NCBI RefSeq assembly: GCF_004345605.1 | Contig: NZ_SLVY01000005.1 | Coordinates: forward strand, 1 to 64,000 | DNA length: 64,000 bases | Direction of reading: 5' to 3' | From: Rhodococcus sp. SMB37 | GTDB taxonomy: Bacteria > Actinomycetota > Actinomycetes > Mycobacteriales > Mycobacteriaceae | Shown: piece after piece, positions 31,001-40,729 of the stretch | How positions within the stretch are numbered: position 1 is the first letter of the stretch | Layout: each line of letters starts with the position of its first letter | Program-made: the position numbers and the translations under genes | Notes under the pieces: generated by a model | Seen by the model: the letters and a program-made list of their open reading frames with translations, nothing else | Told to the model about the DNA's origin: nothing | The model's database searches: none

Positions 31001-34000
31001 GTATTCGAGCTCGCCGGAACGCCGACCCCATTTGACGAGGTCGCCGGTTCGATAGAGGCGCTCGCCCGCTGCGTACGGCGAGGCGACGAAGCGCTCTGCG
31101 GTCAGGTCCGGGCGCGTCACGTATCCCCGCGCCAATTGCACGCCCGACAGATACAGCTCTCCCGCGACACCCACGGGGACCGGCCTGAGCCGGCCGTCGA
31201 GGACGTAGACACCGGTGTTCCACACCGGGACACCGATCGGGACGGACACCGAGTCGGCCCGGGTCACCTCATGGTAAGTCACATCGACCGCAGCCTCGGT
31301 GGGTCCGTACAGGTTGTGCAGACGCACCTGGGGCAGTGCCGTGCGCAGGCGATCCGCGACCGTCGCCGAGAGCGCCTCGCCGGAGGCGAACACGGCCCGC
31401 AGTGTCGACACCTCCTCGACGCCGGAGGCCGCCATGAACACGGCGAGCATCGAGGGCACGAAATGAGCCACCGACACCGAGTTCTCGATCATCGTCCGCA
31501 CCAGGTAGTCCGGGTCGCGATGGCCGTCGGGGGCGGCGATCACGAGGCGGGCGCCCACCTGCAGCGACCAGAAGAACTCCCACACCGACACGTCGAACGT
31601 GAACGGCGTCTTCTGCAGCACGACGTCGCCGGCGTCGAGCCGGTACTGGTCCTGCATCCATAGGAGGCGGTTCACGATCGAGGCGTGCGAGACCGCCACA
31701 CCCTTCGGCCGACCCGTCGACCCCGACGTGAACAACACATACGCCGCATTCGACGACCGCAACGGCGAAACACGATCCGCATCCGTCAGCGGCGCATCCG
31801 ACAACCCCGACAGATCAAGGGCATCCAACTCGACCACCGGAACCGACACACCCTCGACAACAAACCCATCACGAGCAGTCGTCACCACCACCACAGGAGC
31901 AGCAACATCGAGAATGTACCCATTACGATCAGCCGGCTGATCCGGATCCACCGGCACATACGCACCACCGGCCCGGACAATCGCATACATACCGACCAAC
32001 AGATCCAACGACCGACGCACCGCCAGACCCACCGTCGACTCCGGCCCCACACCCACCGAAACCAAATAACGCGCAACCCGATTCACACGAGAATCGAACT
32101 CCGCAAACGTCAACGACCGACCCTCGAACTCGAGCGCCACCGCATCCGGTGTCCGACGCACCTGCGCCTCGAACAAATCCACCAACGTCAACGACGACTC
32201 GACCGCACGCCCAGTGTCGTTCCACCGCTCCAACACCAGAGACCGCTCATCACCATCGAGCAGATCGATATCACCGACCCGCACAGCCGGGTCCACCACC
32301 ACAGCCTCGAGCACACGCACGAAACGATCCGCGAAACCGTGCGCGGTTGCGGCGTCGAACAGGTCGGTCGCGTACGTGAAAGCAGCTCCGAGTCCGTTGG
32401 GTATGCCGTTGCCGTCGAATGCCTCGGTGAGGGTCAGCTGCAGGTCGAACTTGGCGACGGCCGAGTCGATGTCGACGACATCGAGAGTCAATCCGCGCAG
32501 GTCGATGCGCGAGGCACGGAGGTTCTCGAACGAGAGCATCACCTGGAACAACGGGTGTCGCGCCGTCGAGCGCTCCGGATTCAGCACCTCGACGAGGCGC
32601 TCGAAGGGCACATCCGCATGCCCGAACGCACCGAGTGCACTGTCACGGGCCCGGGCCAGATGGCGGGTGAACTCGTCGGCCGGATCGACCTCGGTGCGCA
32701 ACACGAGCGTGTTGACGAACATGCCGATCAGATCGTCGAGCGCCTGCTCACCGCGGCCGGCCACGGGGGTGCCGATCGCGATGTCGTGCTGTCCGGACAG
32801 ACGCGACAGCATCACCGACAGCGCCGCGTGCACGACCATGAACAGCGATGCGTTACGCGTGCGGGCCAGGTCGACCAGCCCCCGGTGCAATTCGGGGTCG
32901 ATTCGGAACTCCACTGTTGCACCGGCGTACGACTGCTGGCTCGGCCGCGGCCGGTCGGCAGGAAGGTCGAGCTGGTCGGGGATCCCCGCCAGAGTGCGGT
33001 GCCAGTAGTCGAGCTGACGCGAGATCAGCGATTTTTCGTCGTCCTCGGAGCCGAGGATCTGTCGCTGCCACAGCGTGTAGTCGGTGTACTGGACGGGCAA
33101 CGGCGCCCACGACGGCTCTTCCCAGTCGGTCCGCGCGGTGTAGGCCACCATGATGTCGCGCGCCATCGGGCCGATCGACCACCCATCGGCCGAAATGTGG
33201 TGCACCACCACGACGAGCACATGTTCTGCGTCGCCGAGCTCGAACAGCGCGGCGCGGATCGGGACGTCGGAGGTCACATCGAGGCCGGCGGAGGCGAGTC
33301 GGCGGACGGCTTCGGGCAACTCGTCTGCTGCGATCACGGTCGGGGTCAGGTCGGGAACGACCTCGGCCGCGGCGCGAATGACCTGGTGCGGTCCCTCGGG
33401 CGAGTCCGGGAAGACGGTGCGCAACGATTCGTGACGATCGATGACGTCCATGATCGACACCTGCAGGGCGGCGACGTCGAGGTCGCCGCGCAGCCGCAGC
33501 GCCATCGGCAGATTGTAGGTCGCCGACTGCGTATCGAAGCGATTGAGGAACCACATTCGCTGCTGTGCGAGCGAGAGCGGAACCCGATCGGGCCGAGGCA
33601 TCTTCGACAGCGCGATGCGTGCACCGCGGCCGGCCTCCTGCTCCACCCGCACGGCGAGTGCAGCGACGGTGGTGGATTCGAACAGCGCCCGCACCGGGAC
33701 CTGGGCGTCGAGCGCGACACCGAGCCGGGAGACCACCTGTGTCGCGAGCAGGGAGTTGCCGCCGAGCTCGAAGAAGTCGTCGTCGAGGCCGACGACCTGC
33801 AGCCCGAGAACGTCGGCGAACACCGTTGCGACGGTCTCTTCGATCGGCGTGGTCGGCGCGCGGAACTCGCGGTAGGTGATGACCAGTTCGGGTTCGGGCA
33901 GTGCGCGCCGGTCGAGCTTCCCGATCGGGGTGAGGGGTACGTCGTCGAGAACGATGATCTGCGACGGAACCATGTACGAGGGCAGCGACAGACCCACGTG

Positions 34001-37000
34001 GCGCGCGAGATCTGCGGTGTCGATGTCTGCGGCGCCGAGACCGGGAGCGGCGTGCACGTATGACACGAGAGCTGTTTGCCCCGAGGGCATTTCATGACCG
34101 ATGGTGGCTGCGAAGTCCACTAGGTCGTGGGTCAGTAATGCCGCGTCGATCTCACCGAGCTCGATGCGGTAACCGCGGACCTTGACCTGGAAATCGGATC
34201 GGCCGGTGAAGACCAGCTGATCGTCGTCGTTCCAGCGGACGATGTCGCCGGTGCGGTACATGCGGTCGCCCGGACCGCCGAACGGGTTCGCGACGAACCG
34301 ATCCGCGGTCAGCGACCCGCGACGGTGATAGCCGCGGGCGAGGGCGTCACCGGCAAGGTACAGCTCGCCGGACACCCCCGCCGGTACCGGTCGCAGACGT
34401 CGGTCGAGCACGAGTGCGACCACACCGGCGACGGGAGTGCCAACGGTGATCCGGCCGTCCACGGACAGCTCGGCCCGGGTCGACACGATCGTCGTCTCGG
34501 TCGGACCGTACGCGTTGAAGAAGCGGCGGCCCGGTGCCCAGCGGGCGACGAGATCGGCTGTGGAGGCGTCGCCACCGACGTTGAGTGTCCGGAGTGAATC
34601 CAGGCCGGTGGGATCGACCGATCCGAGCACCGCCGGGGTGATGACGGCGTGGGTGACCTTCGTGGCTGCAATGAGTGCGCGGAGCTCGGCACCGCCGTAG
34701 ATCGAGGGCGGAGTGACGACGAGCTCGGCACCTGTCGACCCCGCGAGTGTCCAGTCGAGCACCGACGGGTCGAAACTCGGCGAACAGATGTGGAGGATCC
34801 GCGAATCCTCGGTGACCTCGTAGAGTTCGACGGACTCACGGACAAGTCCGGCCAGGCCGGTGTGGGTGACGGCAACGCCCTTCGGCCGGCCGGTCGAACC
34901 CGAGGTGTAGATGACGTAGGCGGTGTGGTCCGGGCGGAGCGTCCGAGTCCGGTCGGCGTCGTCGACCGGATCGCTCGAGAGCGCCGCGCACTCTGCGACG
35001 AATGCATCATCGCCGAGATCGATCCAGTCGACGACGGCCGGGAGGGTGCCGGTTCGTTCCGCCGTCGTCAGGCCGGTTAGTGCACCCGAATCGCCGAGCA
35101 TGTGGGCGATGCGCTCGGCCGGATGCTCGGGGTCGACCGGTAGGTACGCCGCGCCGGTCTTGGCCACCGACCAGACGCCGAGGGCCATTTCCCAGGAGCG
35201 CGGAAATGCCAGCGCCACAATCTTTTCGGGACCGGCTCCGATGCCGATGAGATAGCGGGCGATCCGATTCGACATGTCGTCGAGCTCACGGTAGGTGATC
35301 GTCGTATCGCCGTCGCGCACCGCGATGCGGTCCGGGTGAAGGCGGCCGCCTTCGACGAGGAGGTCGACGAGTGTGACGTGCTCGGTGACGACGGAGCCCT
35401 GCTTCGCAACCAGGCGATCGACCTCACCGGGAGAAAGGATCTCGAGGTCGCCGACGGGGGTCGTGGGGTCGGTGACGACACCATCGAGAATGCGTACGAA
35501 TCGTTCACCGAACGCGGCGACGGTGGCCTCGTCGAACAGGTCGGTGGCGAACTCGAAGACTGCGCCGAGCCCTGCCGGGCGTCCGTCGTCGAGCCGCTCG
35601 GTGACCCAGAGCTGGATGTCGAACTTCGAGATCGGCATGTCGAGCTCGGTGCCCACCGCGTGGACACCCGCGAATGATACGTCTCGCGCGTGCGCCGGCT
35701 CGAGCGACAACGCCGCCTGGAACAGCGGGTGCCGCGCGGTGGAGCGGGTAGGGTTCAGTACCTCGACGAGCCGTTCGAACGGCACATCGGCGTTCGAGAA
35801 CGCGGTCAGGTCCGTTCCGCGGACGTCCCCGAGGAATTCCGCGAACGAGGCACCCGGGTCGATTCGGCTGCGCAACACGAGCGTGTTGACGAACATACCG
35901 ATCAGGTCGTCGAGTTCCTTCTCGCCACGGCCCGCGACAGCGGTACCGATCGCAATGTCGCTGGACCCGCTCAGTCGTGACAGCAGCACTGCATACGCGG
36001 CATGCACGACCATGAACAGCGATGCGTGATGTGTGCGAGCGAGATCGACCAGGCGCCGGTGGGTTTCGGCATCGATGTCGAACCGGTGCTTACATCCGCC
36101 GTAGCTGGCGACCGCGGGACGCGGCCGATCGGACGGCAGGTCGAGCTGATCGGGGAGCCCGTCGAGCTCCTCGACCCAATGGGCGATCTGCTGCGCGGCA
36201 ACGGATTCCGAGTCGGATTCGACGCCGAGCGCGGCGCGTTGCCACACCGCGTAGTCGGCGTACTGAATCGGCAGCGGTGCCCACTGGGGCGCGTGGCCTT
36301 CTGCCCGCGCCGAGTACGCGGTGACGACGTCGCGAGCGAACGGACCGAACGATGATCCGTCGGATGCGATGTGGTGCAACACCATTGCGAGCACATACCT
36401 GACCGGTGGCACCGACTCGGCACAGCTGTCAGCGACGAGACGGTACAGGGCCACCCGGAACGGAACGTCGGTCGTGACGTCGAATCCACGGCCGGCCATC
36501 TCGACAACGGCGGCCCGAAGTCCGGCTTCGTCGACGTCGATGGGTTCGAGGACCGAAGTGACCTGCTCGGTCGGCAGGATTACCTGGCGGGGTTCACCGT
36601 CGACCTCGGGGTAGACGGTCCGCAGCGTCTCGTGCCGGTCCACGACGTCGGCGAATCCGTCGGACAGCGCCCGCGGGTCGACTTCGCCGGTGAGGCGAAC
36701 GGTGAACGGCAGGTTGTACGCCGCCGTCGTGGTATCGAACCGGTTGATGAACCAGATGCGCTGCTGCGCGGTCGACAGTGGCAGCACGTCAGGCCGAGGT
36801 CGTGCCACCAACGCGCTCCGCGCACCCGATCCGATCTGCTTTGCCACCCGGGTGGCGAGACCCACCACGGTGGATGCCTCGAACAGCGCACGCACCGGAA
36901 TCTGGGTGTCGAGCGCCGCACCGATGCGGGAGACGACCTGGGTGGCAACGAGCGAATTACCGCCCAGTTCGAAGAAGTCGTCGTCGAGACCCACCCGTTC

Positions 37001-40000
37001 GACGCCGAGAACCTCACCGAACGCGGCGGACACCGCCCGTTCCGCTGGGGTGCGGGGTTCACGGAAGGTGCGGGTACTACTGAAGACCGGCTGCGGCAGC
37101 GCCTTGCGATCGAGCTTGCCGCTGGTGTTGAGCGGAAGTTCCTCGAGCACCATCAGCGATGCCGGGACCATGTACGACGGCAACGCACGCTCGGCGTGAT
37201 CCGCCAGGTCCGCGGCATCGATCGTCGCTGCCGGGGCGGGCACGACGTAACCGACCAGTTGATCGCCGGTGGGAGTCTGCACCACGAGCACGACGGCCTG
37301 CGAGACGGCGTCGTGTGAGAGCAGGACCGCTTCGATCTCACCGAGTTCGATGCGCTGGCCGCGGAACTTCACCTGGAAGTCGGTGCGTCCGATGTAATCG
37401 AGGATGCCGTGGTCGCCGTCGGGTGACACCCAGCGGACGAGATCGCCTGTGCGGTACATCCGCTCGCCCGGCGCACCGAACGGGTCGGCGAGGAACCGAT
37501 CGGAGGTCAGGTCGGGCCGGTCGAGGTACCCGCGGGCGAGCTGGACGCCGGCGAGATAGAGCTCACCCGGGCGTCCCACCGGTACGGGACGGAGGCGGCG
37601 GTCGAGCACGTAGGCACGACTGTTCCACTGCGGGACGCCGATCGGGACGCTGTGCACGTCGCCCGGTCCGGCGCGGTGGTAGGTGATCGACACCGCGGCC
37701 TCGGTGGGGCCGTAGAGGTTGTGTAGGCCTGCGGAGCACAGCTGCGCGAAGTCGGCGGCCGTCTCGGAGGGCAGCGCTTCGCCGATGACGAAGACGTCGC
37801 GCAGGCTGTCGCAGCTCCCCTCGGGTGCGTTGGCCACGAACACGGTGAGCATCGACGGCACGAAGTCAGTGAGCGTCACCCGATGCTCGGCGATCTTGTT
37901 CGCGACGTAGACCGGGTCCCGGTGCCCGTCCGGGGTGGCGATCACGAGGGTCGCGCCCGCGCGCAACGGCATGAAGAAACCCCACAGCGACACGTCGAAC
38001 GTGGTGGCGGTCTTCTGCAGGTACACATCGGTGGATGCCACGTCGTACTGGTTGTTCATCCACTGGATCTGATTGTCGATCGCAGCGTGACCGACCGCGA
38101 CGCCCTTGGGGCGGCCCGTGGACCCGGACGTGAAGATCACGTACGCGGTGGTGTCGGCCCGCACGAGCCCGTGACGCTCCGAGTCGGTCAGCGGGCCACC
38201 GTCGCGCGAGGAGTGGTCGAAGGTGTCGATCTCGACGATCGGCGCTGCATCGGGGAGCTCCGCGCGGTCGCGCGAGGTGGTGAGCACCGTGACCGGTTTC
38301 GCGGTGTCGAGGATGTATTCGGTGCGGTCGGCCGGGTGGTCCGGGTCGAGCGGAACCCAGGCACCGCCGGCCTCGAGGATCGCGTACATGCCGACGAGGA
38401 GTTCGAAGGAGCGGCGGACACACAGCCCGACGAGTGATTCGGGGCCGACACCGCGATCGACGAGCTCGCGGGCGAGGGAGTTGACCCTCGATGCGAACTC
38501 GCCGTAGGTCAGCGATTCACCCTCGTGGACCAGTGCTGTCGCACGGGGTGTCGCGGCGACCTGTGCCCGGAAATCGGCGAGCAGTGTGCGCCCCTCGACG
38601 GGGTGATCGGTGCGGTTCCAGTCGACCACGGCGCGGTCGAGTTCGACGTTTCCGGCGAGCGGGATGTCCCAGACGAGTCGGTCGGCGTCGGACGCGACGA
38701 AACGGTCGAAGAACTCGACGAACCGCGCGTGGTTCGCACGTGCCTGTTCGGCAGCGTAGAGGTTGGGATTGGACTCGAAGTCGATGTGGACGCGGGTGCC
38801 ACCGCTCCGGTAGACGTTGACACCGAGGTCCTCGATGAGACCGGTCGACAGGATGTTGATGCGTCCGACCATGTCGCCGAGACGAATTTCGTTCTCGAAC
38901 AGCATGATGTTGACCCACGGTCCGAAGAACGTCGACTGTGCCCCGGCCGACGTGTCGCGGTCGCGGACGATGTCCTCGTGCCGGTAACGCTGATGCCGCA
39001 GGGCCCCGGACACGGCGGCACCGGATGCGGCGATCAGGTCGTGCACGGTGGTGCCGTCGGTGACGTCCAGACGCAACGGCACGACGTTCGAGACCATGCT
39101 TCCGGAGCGGCGCAGCACCGCAGTCGTCCGCGCGGCGACGGGCAGGCTCAGCACGACGTCGGTGCGTCCGGTCATCTGCGCGACGTACGCGGCGAAGGCA
39201 GCAACGACGGCCGTCGCGAGGCTCGCCCCCTCACGCTCGGCGAGCACGTCGACGTGGTGTTCGGTGTCGTCGGTCAGCGCAGCGCTGTCGATGCGGCTGA
39301 CAGGCGCGGGCGCTGCCGCGCGGTCGGCCAGGCTCGACGGTTCCTCGATGCCCTCGATCTGTCCCGCCCAGTACTCGCGATCGTCGGCGAACCGTTTCGA
39401 ATCGCGGTAGTCCATCTCGACGTCATAGACCTTGCGCAGGTCCGACGCGCGGTTCGGGCTGGCCTCGACCCCCTCGACCGCCGCGGTGTACAGCTCCGCG
39501 ATCCGGGTCATGAAGGTCGCGGCAGCGAACCCGTCGAGTGCGAGGTGGTGGACACGGTTGTACCAGAAGTAACGGGCCTCACCGATGCGGAGCACCGTCG
39601 CGGCAATGAGCCGGTCGCGGAGCACGTCCACGGGCCGGCTGCGGTCTTCGCGCATCCACTCCAATGCGGCCTGGCGGGGGTCGTCCTCCGCTCGTAGATC
39701 CACGTATCCGAGCGGGGCCTCGAGTGTGGGGTCGACGAGCTGATACGGATGCGCGTCCACTTCGATGAAGCGGAGGAAACCGGATCCTGTTTCCAGAGCC
39801 GCGTGGGCACTGGATTCACGAAGTATGTCGAGGTCGAGATCGCCGTCGAGTTCGACGTACTGGGCGATGTTGGCTGGCACCGTCGGGTCGACGTGCTGGG
39901 CGAACCACATGCCCAGCTGTGCCGGCGAAAGGGGAAACGCACCGGGCGGCACCGCTGCCGCGCTCGTCCTCTTCGTTTCCGAGCCGCCGATACCCAGCGA

Positions 40001-40006
40001 GTCCAA
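19016..40006 (-). CDS. NRPS1: giant non-ribosomal peptide synthetase, modules 1-6 plus C7 (6,996 aa)
   Basis: First protein of the assembly line, condensing activated amino acids on carrier-bound phosphopantetheine. Order: C1-A1-T1 through C6-A6-T6, C7, then a ~95-residue end domain. Carrier serines are residues 1018, 2085, 3149, 4228, 5313 and 6380, all in GGNSL. C1 (from ~residue 24, motif HHLALDG) resembles the first C domain of EntF/DhbF and should take an aryl or acyl starter. Codes by eye: A1 DVWDFILVSK, A2 DPLVNGAIVK, A3 DVWHFSLVDK (Ser), A4 DAWQFGVVQK, A5 DFWNIGMVHK (Thr), A6 DLWHLILVSK. There is no epimerization, methylation or thioesterase domain. The start is taken as TTG 40006 because AGGAAGG lies seven bases upstream and the C1 core begins soon after. 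NRPS2 follows after 137 bases. Confidence 0.97.
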   Translation of the reverse strand: MDSLGIGGSETKRTSAAAVPPGAFPLSPAQLGMWFAQHVDPTVPANIAQYVELDGDLDLDILRESSAHAALETGSGFLRFIEVDAHPYQLVDPTLEAPLGYVDLRAEDDPRQAALEWMREDRSRPVDVLRDRLIAATVLRIGEARYFWYNRVHHLALDGFAAATFMTRIAELYTAAVEGVEASPNRASDLRKVYDVEMDYRDSKRFADDREYWAGQIEGIEEPSSLADRAAAPAPVSRIDSAALTDDTEHHVDVLAEREGASLATAVVAAFAAYVAQMTGRTDVVLSLPVAARTTAVLRRSGSMVSNVVPLRLDVTDGTTVHDLIAASGAAVSGALRHQRYRHEDIVRDRDTSAGAQSTFFGPWVNIMLFENEIRLGDMVGRINILSTGLIEDLGVNVYRSGGTRVHIDFESNPNLYAAEQARANHARFVEFFDRFVASDADRLVWDIPLAGNVELDRAVVDWNRTDHPVEGRTLLADFRAQVAATPRATALVHEGESLTYGEFASRVNSLARELVDRGVGPESLVGLCVRRSFELLVGMYAILEAGGAWVPLDPDHPADRTEYILDTAKPVTVLTTSRDRAELPDAAPIVEIDTFDHSSRDGGPLTDSERHGLVRADTTAYVIFTSGSTGRPKGVAVGHAAIDNQIQWMNNQYDVASTDVYLQKTATTFDVSLWGFFMPLRAGATLVIATPDGHRDPVYVANKIAEHRVTLTDFVPSMLTVFVANAPEGSCDSLRDVFVIGEALPSETAADFAQLCSAGLHNLYGPTEAAVSITYHRAGPGDVHSVPIGVPQWNSRAYVLDRRLRPVPVGRPGELYLAGVQLARGYLDRPDLTSDRFLADPFGAPGERMYRTGDLVRWVSPDGDHGILDYIGRTDFQVKFRGQRIELGEIEAVLLSHDAVSQAVVLVVQTPTGDQLVGYVVPAPAATIDAADLADHAERALPSYMVPASLMVLEELPLNTSGKLDRKALPQPVFSSTRTFREPRTPAERAVSAAFGEVLGVERVGLDDDFFELGGNSLVATQVVSRIGAALDTQIPVRALFEASTVVGLATRVAKQIGSGARSALVARPRPDVLPLSTAQQRIWFINRFDTTTAAYNLPFTVRLTGEVDPRALSDGFADVVDRHETLRTVYPEVDGEPRQVILPTEQVTSVLEPIDVDEAGLRAAVVEMAGRGFDVTTDVPFRVALYRLVADSCAESVPPVRYVLAMVLHHIASDGSSFGPFARDVVTAYSARAEGHAPQWAPLPIQYADYAVWQRAALGVESDSESVAAQQIAHWVEELDGLPDQLDLPSDRPRPAVASYGGCKHRFDIDAETHRRLVDLARTHHASLFMVVHAAYAVLLSRLSGSSDIAIGTAVAGRGEKELDDLIGMFVNTLVLRSRIDPGASFAEFLGDVRGTDLTAFSNADVPFERLVEVLNPTRSTARHPLFQAALSLEPAHARDVSFAGVHAVGTELDMPISKFDIQLWVTERLDDGRPAGLGAVFEFATDLFDEATVAAFGERFVRILDGVVTDPTTPVGDLEILSPGEVDRLVAKQGSVVTEHVTLVDLLVEGGRLHPDRIAVRDGDTTITYRELDDMSNRIARYLIGIGAGPEKIVALAFPRSWEMALGVWSVAKTGAAYLPVDPEHPAERIAHMLGDSGALTGLTTAERTGTLPAVVDWIDLGDDAFVAECAALSSDPVDDADRTRTLRPDHTAYVIYTSGSTGRPKGVAVTHTGLAGLVRESVELYEVTEDSRILHICSPSFDPSVLDWTLAGSTGAELVVTPPSIYGGAELRALIAATKVTHAVITPAVLGSVDPTGLDSLRTLNVGGDASTADLVARWAPGRRFFNAYGPTETTIVSTRAELSVDGRITVGTPVAGVVALVLDRRLRPVPAGVSGELYLAGDALARGYHRRGSLTADRFVANPFGGPGDRMYRTGDIVRWNDDDQLVFTGRSDFQVKVRGYRIELGEIDAALLTHDLVDFAATIGHEMPSGQTALVSYVHAAPGLGAADIDTADLARHVGLSLPSYMVPSQIIVLDDVPLTPIGKLDRRALPEPELVITYREFRAPTTPIEETVATVFADVLGLQVVGLDDDFFELGGNSLLATQVVSRLGVALDAQVPVRALFESTTVAALAVRVEQEAGRGARIALSKMPRPDRVPLSLAQQRMWFLNRFDTQSATYNLPMALRLRGDLDVAALQVSIMDVIDRHESLRTVFPDSPEGPHQVIRAAAEVVPDLTPTVIAADELPEAVRRLASAGLDVTSDVPIRAALFELGDAEHVLVVVVHHISADGWSIGPMARDIMVAYTARTDWEEPSWAPLPVQYTDYTLWQRQILGSEDDEKSLISRQLDYWHRTLAGIPDQLDLPADRPRPSQQSYAGATVEFRIDPELHRGLVDLARTRNASLFMVVHAALSVMLSRLSGQHDIAIGTPVAGRGEQALDDLIGMFVNTLVLRTEVDPADEFTRHLARARDSALGAFGHADVPFERLVEVLNPERSTARHPLFQVMLSFENLRASRIDLRGLTLDVVDIDSAVAKFDLQLTLTEAFDGNGIPNGLGAAFTYATDLFDAATAHGFADRFVRVLEAVVVDPAVRVGDIDLLDGDERSLVLERWNDTGRAVESSLTLVDLFEAQVRRTPDAVALEFEGRSLTFAEFDSRVNRVARYLVSVGVGPESTVGLAVRRSLDLLVGMYAIVRAGGAYVPVDPDQPADRNGYILDVAAPVVVVTTARDGFVVEGVSVPVVELDALDLSGLSDAPLTDADRVSPLRSSNAAYVLFTSGSTGRPKGVAVSHASIVNRLLWMQDQYRLDAGDVVLQKTPFTFDVSVWEFFWSLQVGARLVIAAPDGHRDPDYLVRTMIENSVSVAHFVPSMLAVFMAASGVEEVSTLRAVFASGEALSATVADRLRTALPQVRLHNLYGPTEAAVDVTYHEVTRADSVSVPIGVPVWNTGVYVLDGRLRPVPVGVAGELYLSGVQLARGYVTRPDLTAERFVASPYAAGERLYRTGDLVKWGRRSGELEYIGRTDFQVKLRGLRIELGEIEAALLEAADVSHAVVLVRSDPRSGEQLVAYLVGQPGAALDTAAVSRVLSTRLPAYMVPTAYVVLDRLPLSPAGKLDRKALPEPVFEVKEFRAPTTPIEQIVASVIADVLGLDRVGLDDDFFALGGNSLIATQVVSRIGEAVGHRLPLRMIFEASTVESLAVAAESSSVETDRIPLVAQDRPARVPLSLAQQRMWFLNRFDPDSSVNNIPVAVRLSGKLDVAALEEALRDVVARHESLRTIYPDVDGYGYQKILAPVDVAIALESIPTTEADVPDALRELAGTAFDVAHEVPLAVCLLELASDEHLLVAVLHHIAADGFSMVPLTRDIMIAYAARSTGDDPAWEPLEVQYADYTLWQRDVLGSEDDPDSLVSQQIRYWIDALDGVPASLELPTDRPRPAVATNAGAVHRFEISADLRTAIDRLAHEQRTTEFMVVHATLAVLLARLGASDDITIGTPVAGRGERTLDGLIGMFVNTLVLRTHVDSAKTFGELLAHVRESDLGAFAHAEIPFERLVDVLAPVRSQAHNPLFQVMLAFQNVGQVSLELPGMTVSNIPLDSGMSKFDLVVTVLDVPLDDTADGGYSVEFSYATDLFDASTIAGMGEKFVSLLEAVTSTPALPVGDLSLLTGSELAAIESASRGSERRIDPAITLPDLLDRQVERTPDARALIPGTDALGAPRTYREFGRDVYRLARYLVHRGVGPDTRVGVALTRSVDMVVAIHAVIAAGGAYVPVDPDQPSERIEFILESSAPSLLLTAGSAASVWSGTSVTTCDLDALDLSGFDDGPLTDADRTAPLRDENLAYVLYTSGSTGRPKGVGVTHGSVVNQMLWMQDRFAFTETDAVLLKTPVTFDASVWEIFLPLQTGASIVVGSPELHRDPARLAAEIGKTPTTVVQFVPTVFDAVLEHLEEAAAASLTHVFCGGEALAASSAARFATLGDAPVHNVYGPTEATVQTVYRTAVTDDDRVVPIGRPVWNTDVLVLDSRLRSVPIGVSGELYLTGAQLARGYHGRADLTAERFVADPRSTTGARMYRTGDLVRWTPAASGRSDAMSVEMLELEYLGRTDHQVKLRGLRIELGEIESALVEVSGVRQAVAIVRADPGAGAQLVAYVVPSSGTTLDPLDIKAELAQVLPSYMVPSAIVTLDAFPLNASGKIDRNALPVPTFEVREFMPPRTPVEEIVAGVFAQVLGIPRAGRDDDFFALGGNSLVATQVVARLGDALGTRIPVRALFDAPTVEALALRVEQATGTGTRPQLARRARPDRIPLSPAQQRMWFLNRFDAASAVNNIPVGVRLTGTLDVAALAAALGDVVERHESLRTIYPDIDGVGYQTVLASHAVELTTESVDEASLIVRAEQLTAMGFDVTVEVPMRVVLFELGTREHVLFLVVHHIASDGFSLRPLARDIMVAYASRTHGEPPAWSPLAVQYADYSLWQRDVLGSEDDPESVLSEQIGYWTSQLAGIPDQLDLPSDRLRPETATGEGRTSSFRIDPTLHARLHTLAREHNTSLFMVVHAALSVLLSRLSDTDDVAIGTPIAGRGEAALDDLVGMFVNTLVLRTTFDNDVPFEQLLAQVRETDLDAFAHADVPFERLVEIIDPERSQARHPLFQVALTFQNTGAVDFELDGITASALEYESPTAKFDLQFTFADAIGTGSIGAGNGAGGMDFAITYATDLFDDLRVAAFAEQLLRILRVVVEDPTVVVGDIGILDDFERELVVSRWNSLGDDVAPADATLVDMFEAQVAARGDAVAVKFGDDAVSYRELGSRVRRLARHLIDVGVGPESLVAVTLPRSVDLVVALLAVLEAGGGYLPVDPNSPAERIEFLVSDAQPVAVVTHSDEDVSFPSGVPVIELDRVDLSGVDDTPIVDAERRGTLASTNLAYVIYTSGSTGRPKGVLIPHRNAVRLMVNTESVYGFGSSDVWTMFHSYAFDFSVWELWGPLLYGGTLVVVDYFTSRSPEAFRELLVREQVTVLNQTPSAFYQLAEADRVASDGAQLTLRYVIFGGEALEPRRLAGWFERHGDAGRAERRGSGTAPRLVNMYGITETTVHVSYREIGAELAEAGSASVVGVPIAGLRVYVLDRRLQPVPVGVAGEMYVGGGQLARGYLRRPELSSARFVADPFSADGALLYRTGDVARWVVSGDLEYLGRADDQVKIRGFRIELGEVEAAVLAQDPVAQAAVIVREDAPGATRIVAYVVPAEGVSVDVDALRDGVGAVVPEYMVPSAFMVIESIPLTVNGKLDRRALPEPVFETREFRAPSTPIEEIVAGVFADVLGTERVGADDDFFALGGNSLIATQVVSRLGAALDAQVPVRALFEASTVSALAARVEQESGRGGRVPLEARQRPVRVPLSLAQQRMWFLNRFDPESTAYNIPFALRLTGELDVAALQSAVDDLVARHESLRTEYPETGDGPAQKILPASQMTVDLTPVDIAAGELETRLRQIAATTFDVTTEVPLLMQLLRVGPDRSAPARQDDEHVLAVVVHHISADGSSMVPLVRDLVTAYAAHTSGTEPMWAPLQVQYADYALWQREVLGSEGDPESIAAQQLGYWRYALADLPDQLDLPLDRPRPAQQSFRGDRVEFVVGADVHAGLRDLARSHNATVFMAVHAAFAALLARLSGTSDIAVGTPIAGRNEQAVEDIIGMFVNTLVLRLEVDAGASFTDLLAAARETDLQAFAHADVPFERLVEVLNPARSTARHPLFQVGFSFQNQAGTELQLPGLAVAPLDLEGGTAQFDLHLIVADRYDDEGAPAGIDAILTYATDLFDADTARGVAARFEQLLGAVLQAPAVPVGDHAVLLPGERDDVLTTWNDTDHDVDGSRTLVDLFDEQVRRDGDAVALVYEDAQWTYTEFDTAVNRLARHLIGLGVGPEDRVALAVRRSPELLIGMYAIAKTGAAYVPVDPDQPSERNQYILGTAAPAALITTAADRIERPDVPEVVLDALDLSDHSDAPITDRDRTSPLRAHNTAYVIFTSGSTGRPKGVAVPHAAIVNQLEWKRSAFDLGPDDAVLLKTIATFDLSVWEFWSALTSGARLVVATADGHRDPDYLLGLLRAQHVTTLHTVPSMLSMLMTVANGEVSPSLRRVLAIGEALPAPVAQQFRASNGAVLFNLYGPTEAAVSVTVHEVGADDSVAVPIGVPEWNTAVYVLDGRLRPVPPGVAGELYLAGIQLARGYHDRADLTADRFVADPFGRGRMYRTGDIVRWNREGHLEYLERADFQIKVRGYRIELGEIEAVLRDLDTVRDVAVLVRSSAHIGDRLVAYVVPSGNEIDVDVLRVRLAARLPSYMVPSAFVVLDSLPLNTNGKLDRAALPEPELEAGAFRSPTTPVEEIVAATVAELLGIERVGLDDDFFELGGNSLLATQLSARLGAALETRVAVRTVFEASTIVALAAHIQPSVGHGARAALVAGPRPDRIPLSLAQQRMWTLNQVDPESGVYNIPVAVRLTGALDTDVLRAAVADVVARHEVLRTVYPDTEDGPVQVVLPVAEATPDLEPIAVSAGDLVGRLTEVLGTGFDVTAQTPPVRVALFRVADTTEHVLADTTEHVLAVVAHHISADGYSMRPLIRDVMVAYLARVEGTTPDWAPLDVQYADYTLWQTSVLGDDADPDSELARQLAYWTDELAGVPEVLALPTDRPRPARQSTDGESITFALGEALAQRVEKTARDQGATVFMMMHGAFAVLMSRLSGSEDITVGTPTAGRGEEALDDLVGMFVNTLVLRTRVAGGSTFADLLGQAKEKDLAAFGNADVPFERLVDTLGVRRTSAHTPLFQVMLTFQNIDTGTLELPGLVVQPLETGADQAKFDLQCTVVERFTEGGSLGDMDVTFTYATALFDRGTIEAFIERFRRVLDAVTDDPQIVLRSIDLRSEDERARAARPRKARTVEDLPDLAARAAVAAPDTVAFRHGDRDVTFGEFAQRLEAMASTTGGALTAEALVSVVLNGLVPGMLPQLGADGFARLIRDVVAAAEAVNDGD
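19019..19309 (-). other. C-terminal docking-like domain of NRPS1
   Basis: After C7 the protein does not enter a full A domain. It has [13 protein letters not shown], then [18 protein letters not shown] (an A-domain opening), then [14 protein letters not shown] and a helical tail ending DGD. It aligns along its length with the NRPS2 N-terminus. A docking function is inferred. Confidence 0.6.
19310..20715 (-). other. NRPS module 7, C7 half
   Basis: Condensation domain with HHISADG near 20271, the last catalytic domain of NRPS1. It joins the residue loaded by A6 to the serine predicted for A7 on NRPS2. Just N-terminal to the HHxxxDG motif it carries an 8-residue tandem duplication (ADTTEHVL twice). 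Confidence 0.88.
20297..20344. repeat. Exact 24-bp tandem duplication inside C7
   Basis: Two adjacent identical 24-base units (20297-20320 and 20321-20344). They add ADTTEHVL in frame directly before the [11 protein letters not shown] active-site strand. Other C domains here have one copy of the equivalent EHVL segment, so this looks like a recent slippage event or an assembly artefact. Confidence 0.9.
20780..23915 (-). other. NRPS module 6: C6-A6-T6
   Basis: C6 has HHISADG near 23478. The A6 core FDLSVWEFW lies near 21890 and the code is about DLWHLILVSK. The T6 serine codon begins at 20869. The substrate is not assigned but should match modules 10 and 11. Confidence 0.86.
23980..27165 (-). 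other. NRPS module 5: C5-A5-T5, threonine predicted
   Basis: C5 has HHIASDG near 26761. The A5 core is [10 protein letters not shown] and the code reads DFWNIGMVHK, the established threonine code. The T5 serine codon begins at 24070. A5 carries a short arginine- and glycine-rich insertion ([14 protein letters not shown]) before its YGITE motif, where the other A domains read YGPTE. Confidence 0.88.
27235..30400 (-). other. NRPS module 4: C4-A4-T4
   Basis: C4 has HHIAADG near 29995. The A4 core is FDASVWEIF and the code is about DAWQFGVVQK. This is loosely like some glutamine or glutamate codes, but I would not rely on it. The T4 serine codon begins at 27325. Confidence 0.85.
30475..33595 (-). 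other. NRPS module 3: C3-A3-T3, serine predicted
   Basis: C3 has HHISADGWS near 33184. The A3 core is [10 protein letters not shown] and the code reads DVWHFSLVDK (serine). The T3 serine codon begins at 30562. Its A-domain start shares a near-identical DNA block with A8. Confidence 0.88.
31898..32240. repeat. Near-identical ~340-bp segment, copy at start of A3 (partner 15078-15420)
   Basis: NRPS1 copy of the segment shared with A8 of NRPS2. It encodes the C3-A3 linker and the first part of A3, including [19 protein letters not shown]. Confidence 0.9.
33665..36790 (-). other. NRPS module 2: C2-A2-T2
   Basis: C2 has HHIASDGSS near 36365. A2 differs from the others: its core is FDPSVLDW, with [10 protein letters not shown], and the code is about DPLVNGAIVK. 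It is most like A12. The T2 serine codon begins at 33754. A hydrophobic or aromatic substrate is possible but not supported enough to call. Confidence 0.85.
36865..39937 (-). other. NRPS module 1: starter C1-A1-T1
   Basis: C1 starts at [12 protein letters not shown] and has [12 protein letters not shown] near 39520-39550, matching the style of EntF, whose C domain takes dihydroxybenzoyl from a separate carrier. The A1 code is about DVWDFILVSK (unassigned). The T1 serine codon begins at 36955. Confidence 0.83.
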
Positions 40007-40316
40007 ACCCCAACCTTCCTCTCACCGTCGGACGACGACCGACCTGCGCACCGACCTGCGGAGCACATCACCGTACCCCGCGTATATCTGCAGATCAGGT
40101 GAGGATCGTTACGGCGAGCCCGGCAGCGGGACCCCCACTGACCTGACGACGCAGCTCCGAACCCTCCCGACCGGCAACAACCGTTCGAGACAGGTTACTC
40201 GCCGGTCATATCAGGTGCCCTTCGCATACACACCGGCCCAATCTACAGGGTTCGGACCAGCGCACGAATGGTCGCGGGTAGGACACGACGTCACCGCCGC
40301 GACGATGAGAGGAGGA
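40007..40316. other. Upstream region of NRPS1
   Basis: A 310-base gap between the small membrane protein gene and the TTG start of NRPS1. It should hold the promoter of the NRPS genes. I see the AGGAAGG ribosome-binding site at 40014-40020 and a short direct repeat of CCGACCTGCG near 40039-40060. There is no convincing iron box, palindrome or RNA element. Confidence 0.5.
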
Positions 40317-40664
40317 TCACCACACGACCGCGATGATCACGTTCAGGATGCCGAGTCCGCCGGCTGCGTGGGCGAGCGTAGCGGTCGAACCGGGGGTCTG
40401 CTTCTCCTTCTTCACACCGACGATCGCGACGGCGAGGATGATCACTGCGATCACCAGCTTGATGCCGATCTTCATGTGATTCACGTCGGCGCCGTCCATC
40501 TCTCGCAGGCCCACGAGCGCGAGACCGGTCACCACCTGAAGGATCGCCCCATGCAGCATTCCGGCGACGACACGGGGTTCCTTGATGACCGCCAGCCACG
40601 AGCCGATGATTCCGGCGAGGCCGATGAAGTGCAGGATCAGAAGAATCTTGATGGCGACATCCAT
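40317..40664 (-). CDS. Small four-helix integral membrane protein (115 aa), function unknown
   Basis: A 115-residue protein with four hydrophobic segments: MDVAIKILLILHFIGLAGIIG at the N-terminus, then VVAGMLHGAILQVVTGLALVG, IKLVIAVIILAVAIVGV and GGLGILNVIIAVVW at the very end. A short charged loop (GLREMDGADVNHMK) joins segments two and three. It resembles small actinobacterial membrane proteins annotated as hypothetical, and I do not recognise a function. The start is ATG 40664; an upstream extension to 40712 adds a polar stretch and is less likely. It lies between the acetoacetate-CoA ligase gene and NRPS1 on the same strand, 65 bases after the ligase stop, so it could be read from the ligase promoter. 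Confidence 0.75.
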   Translation of the reverse strand: MDVAIKILLILHFIGLAGIIGSWLAVIKEPRVVAGMLHGAILQVVTGLALVGLREMDGADVNHMKIGIKLVIAVIILAVAIVGVKKEKQTPGSTATLAHAAGGLGILNVIIAVVW

Positions 40665-40729
40665 GTCCGCAATGCGAACATTTCGGGCGACCCTTGTCCA
40701 GTAAGGCAGCACTCACGAAGTGGCGCACA

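Noticed and set aside
40095-40113. A possible iron (IdeR/DtxR) box upstream of NRPS1
   Set aside because: Only the left half resembles the consensus and the right half does not match. The total is too low to claim regulation.
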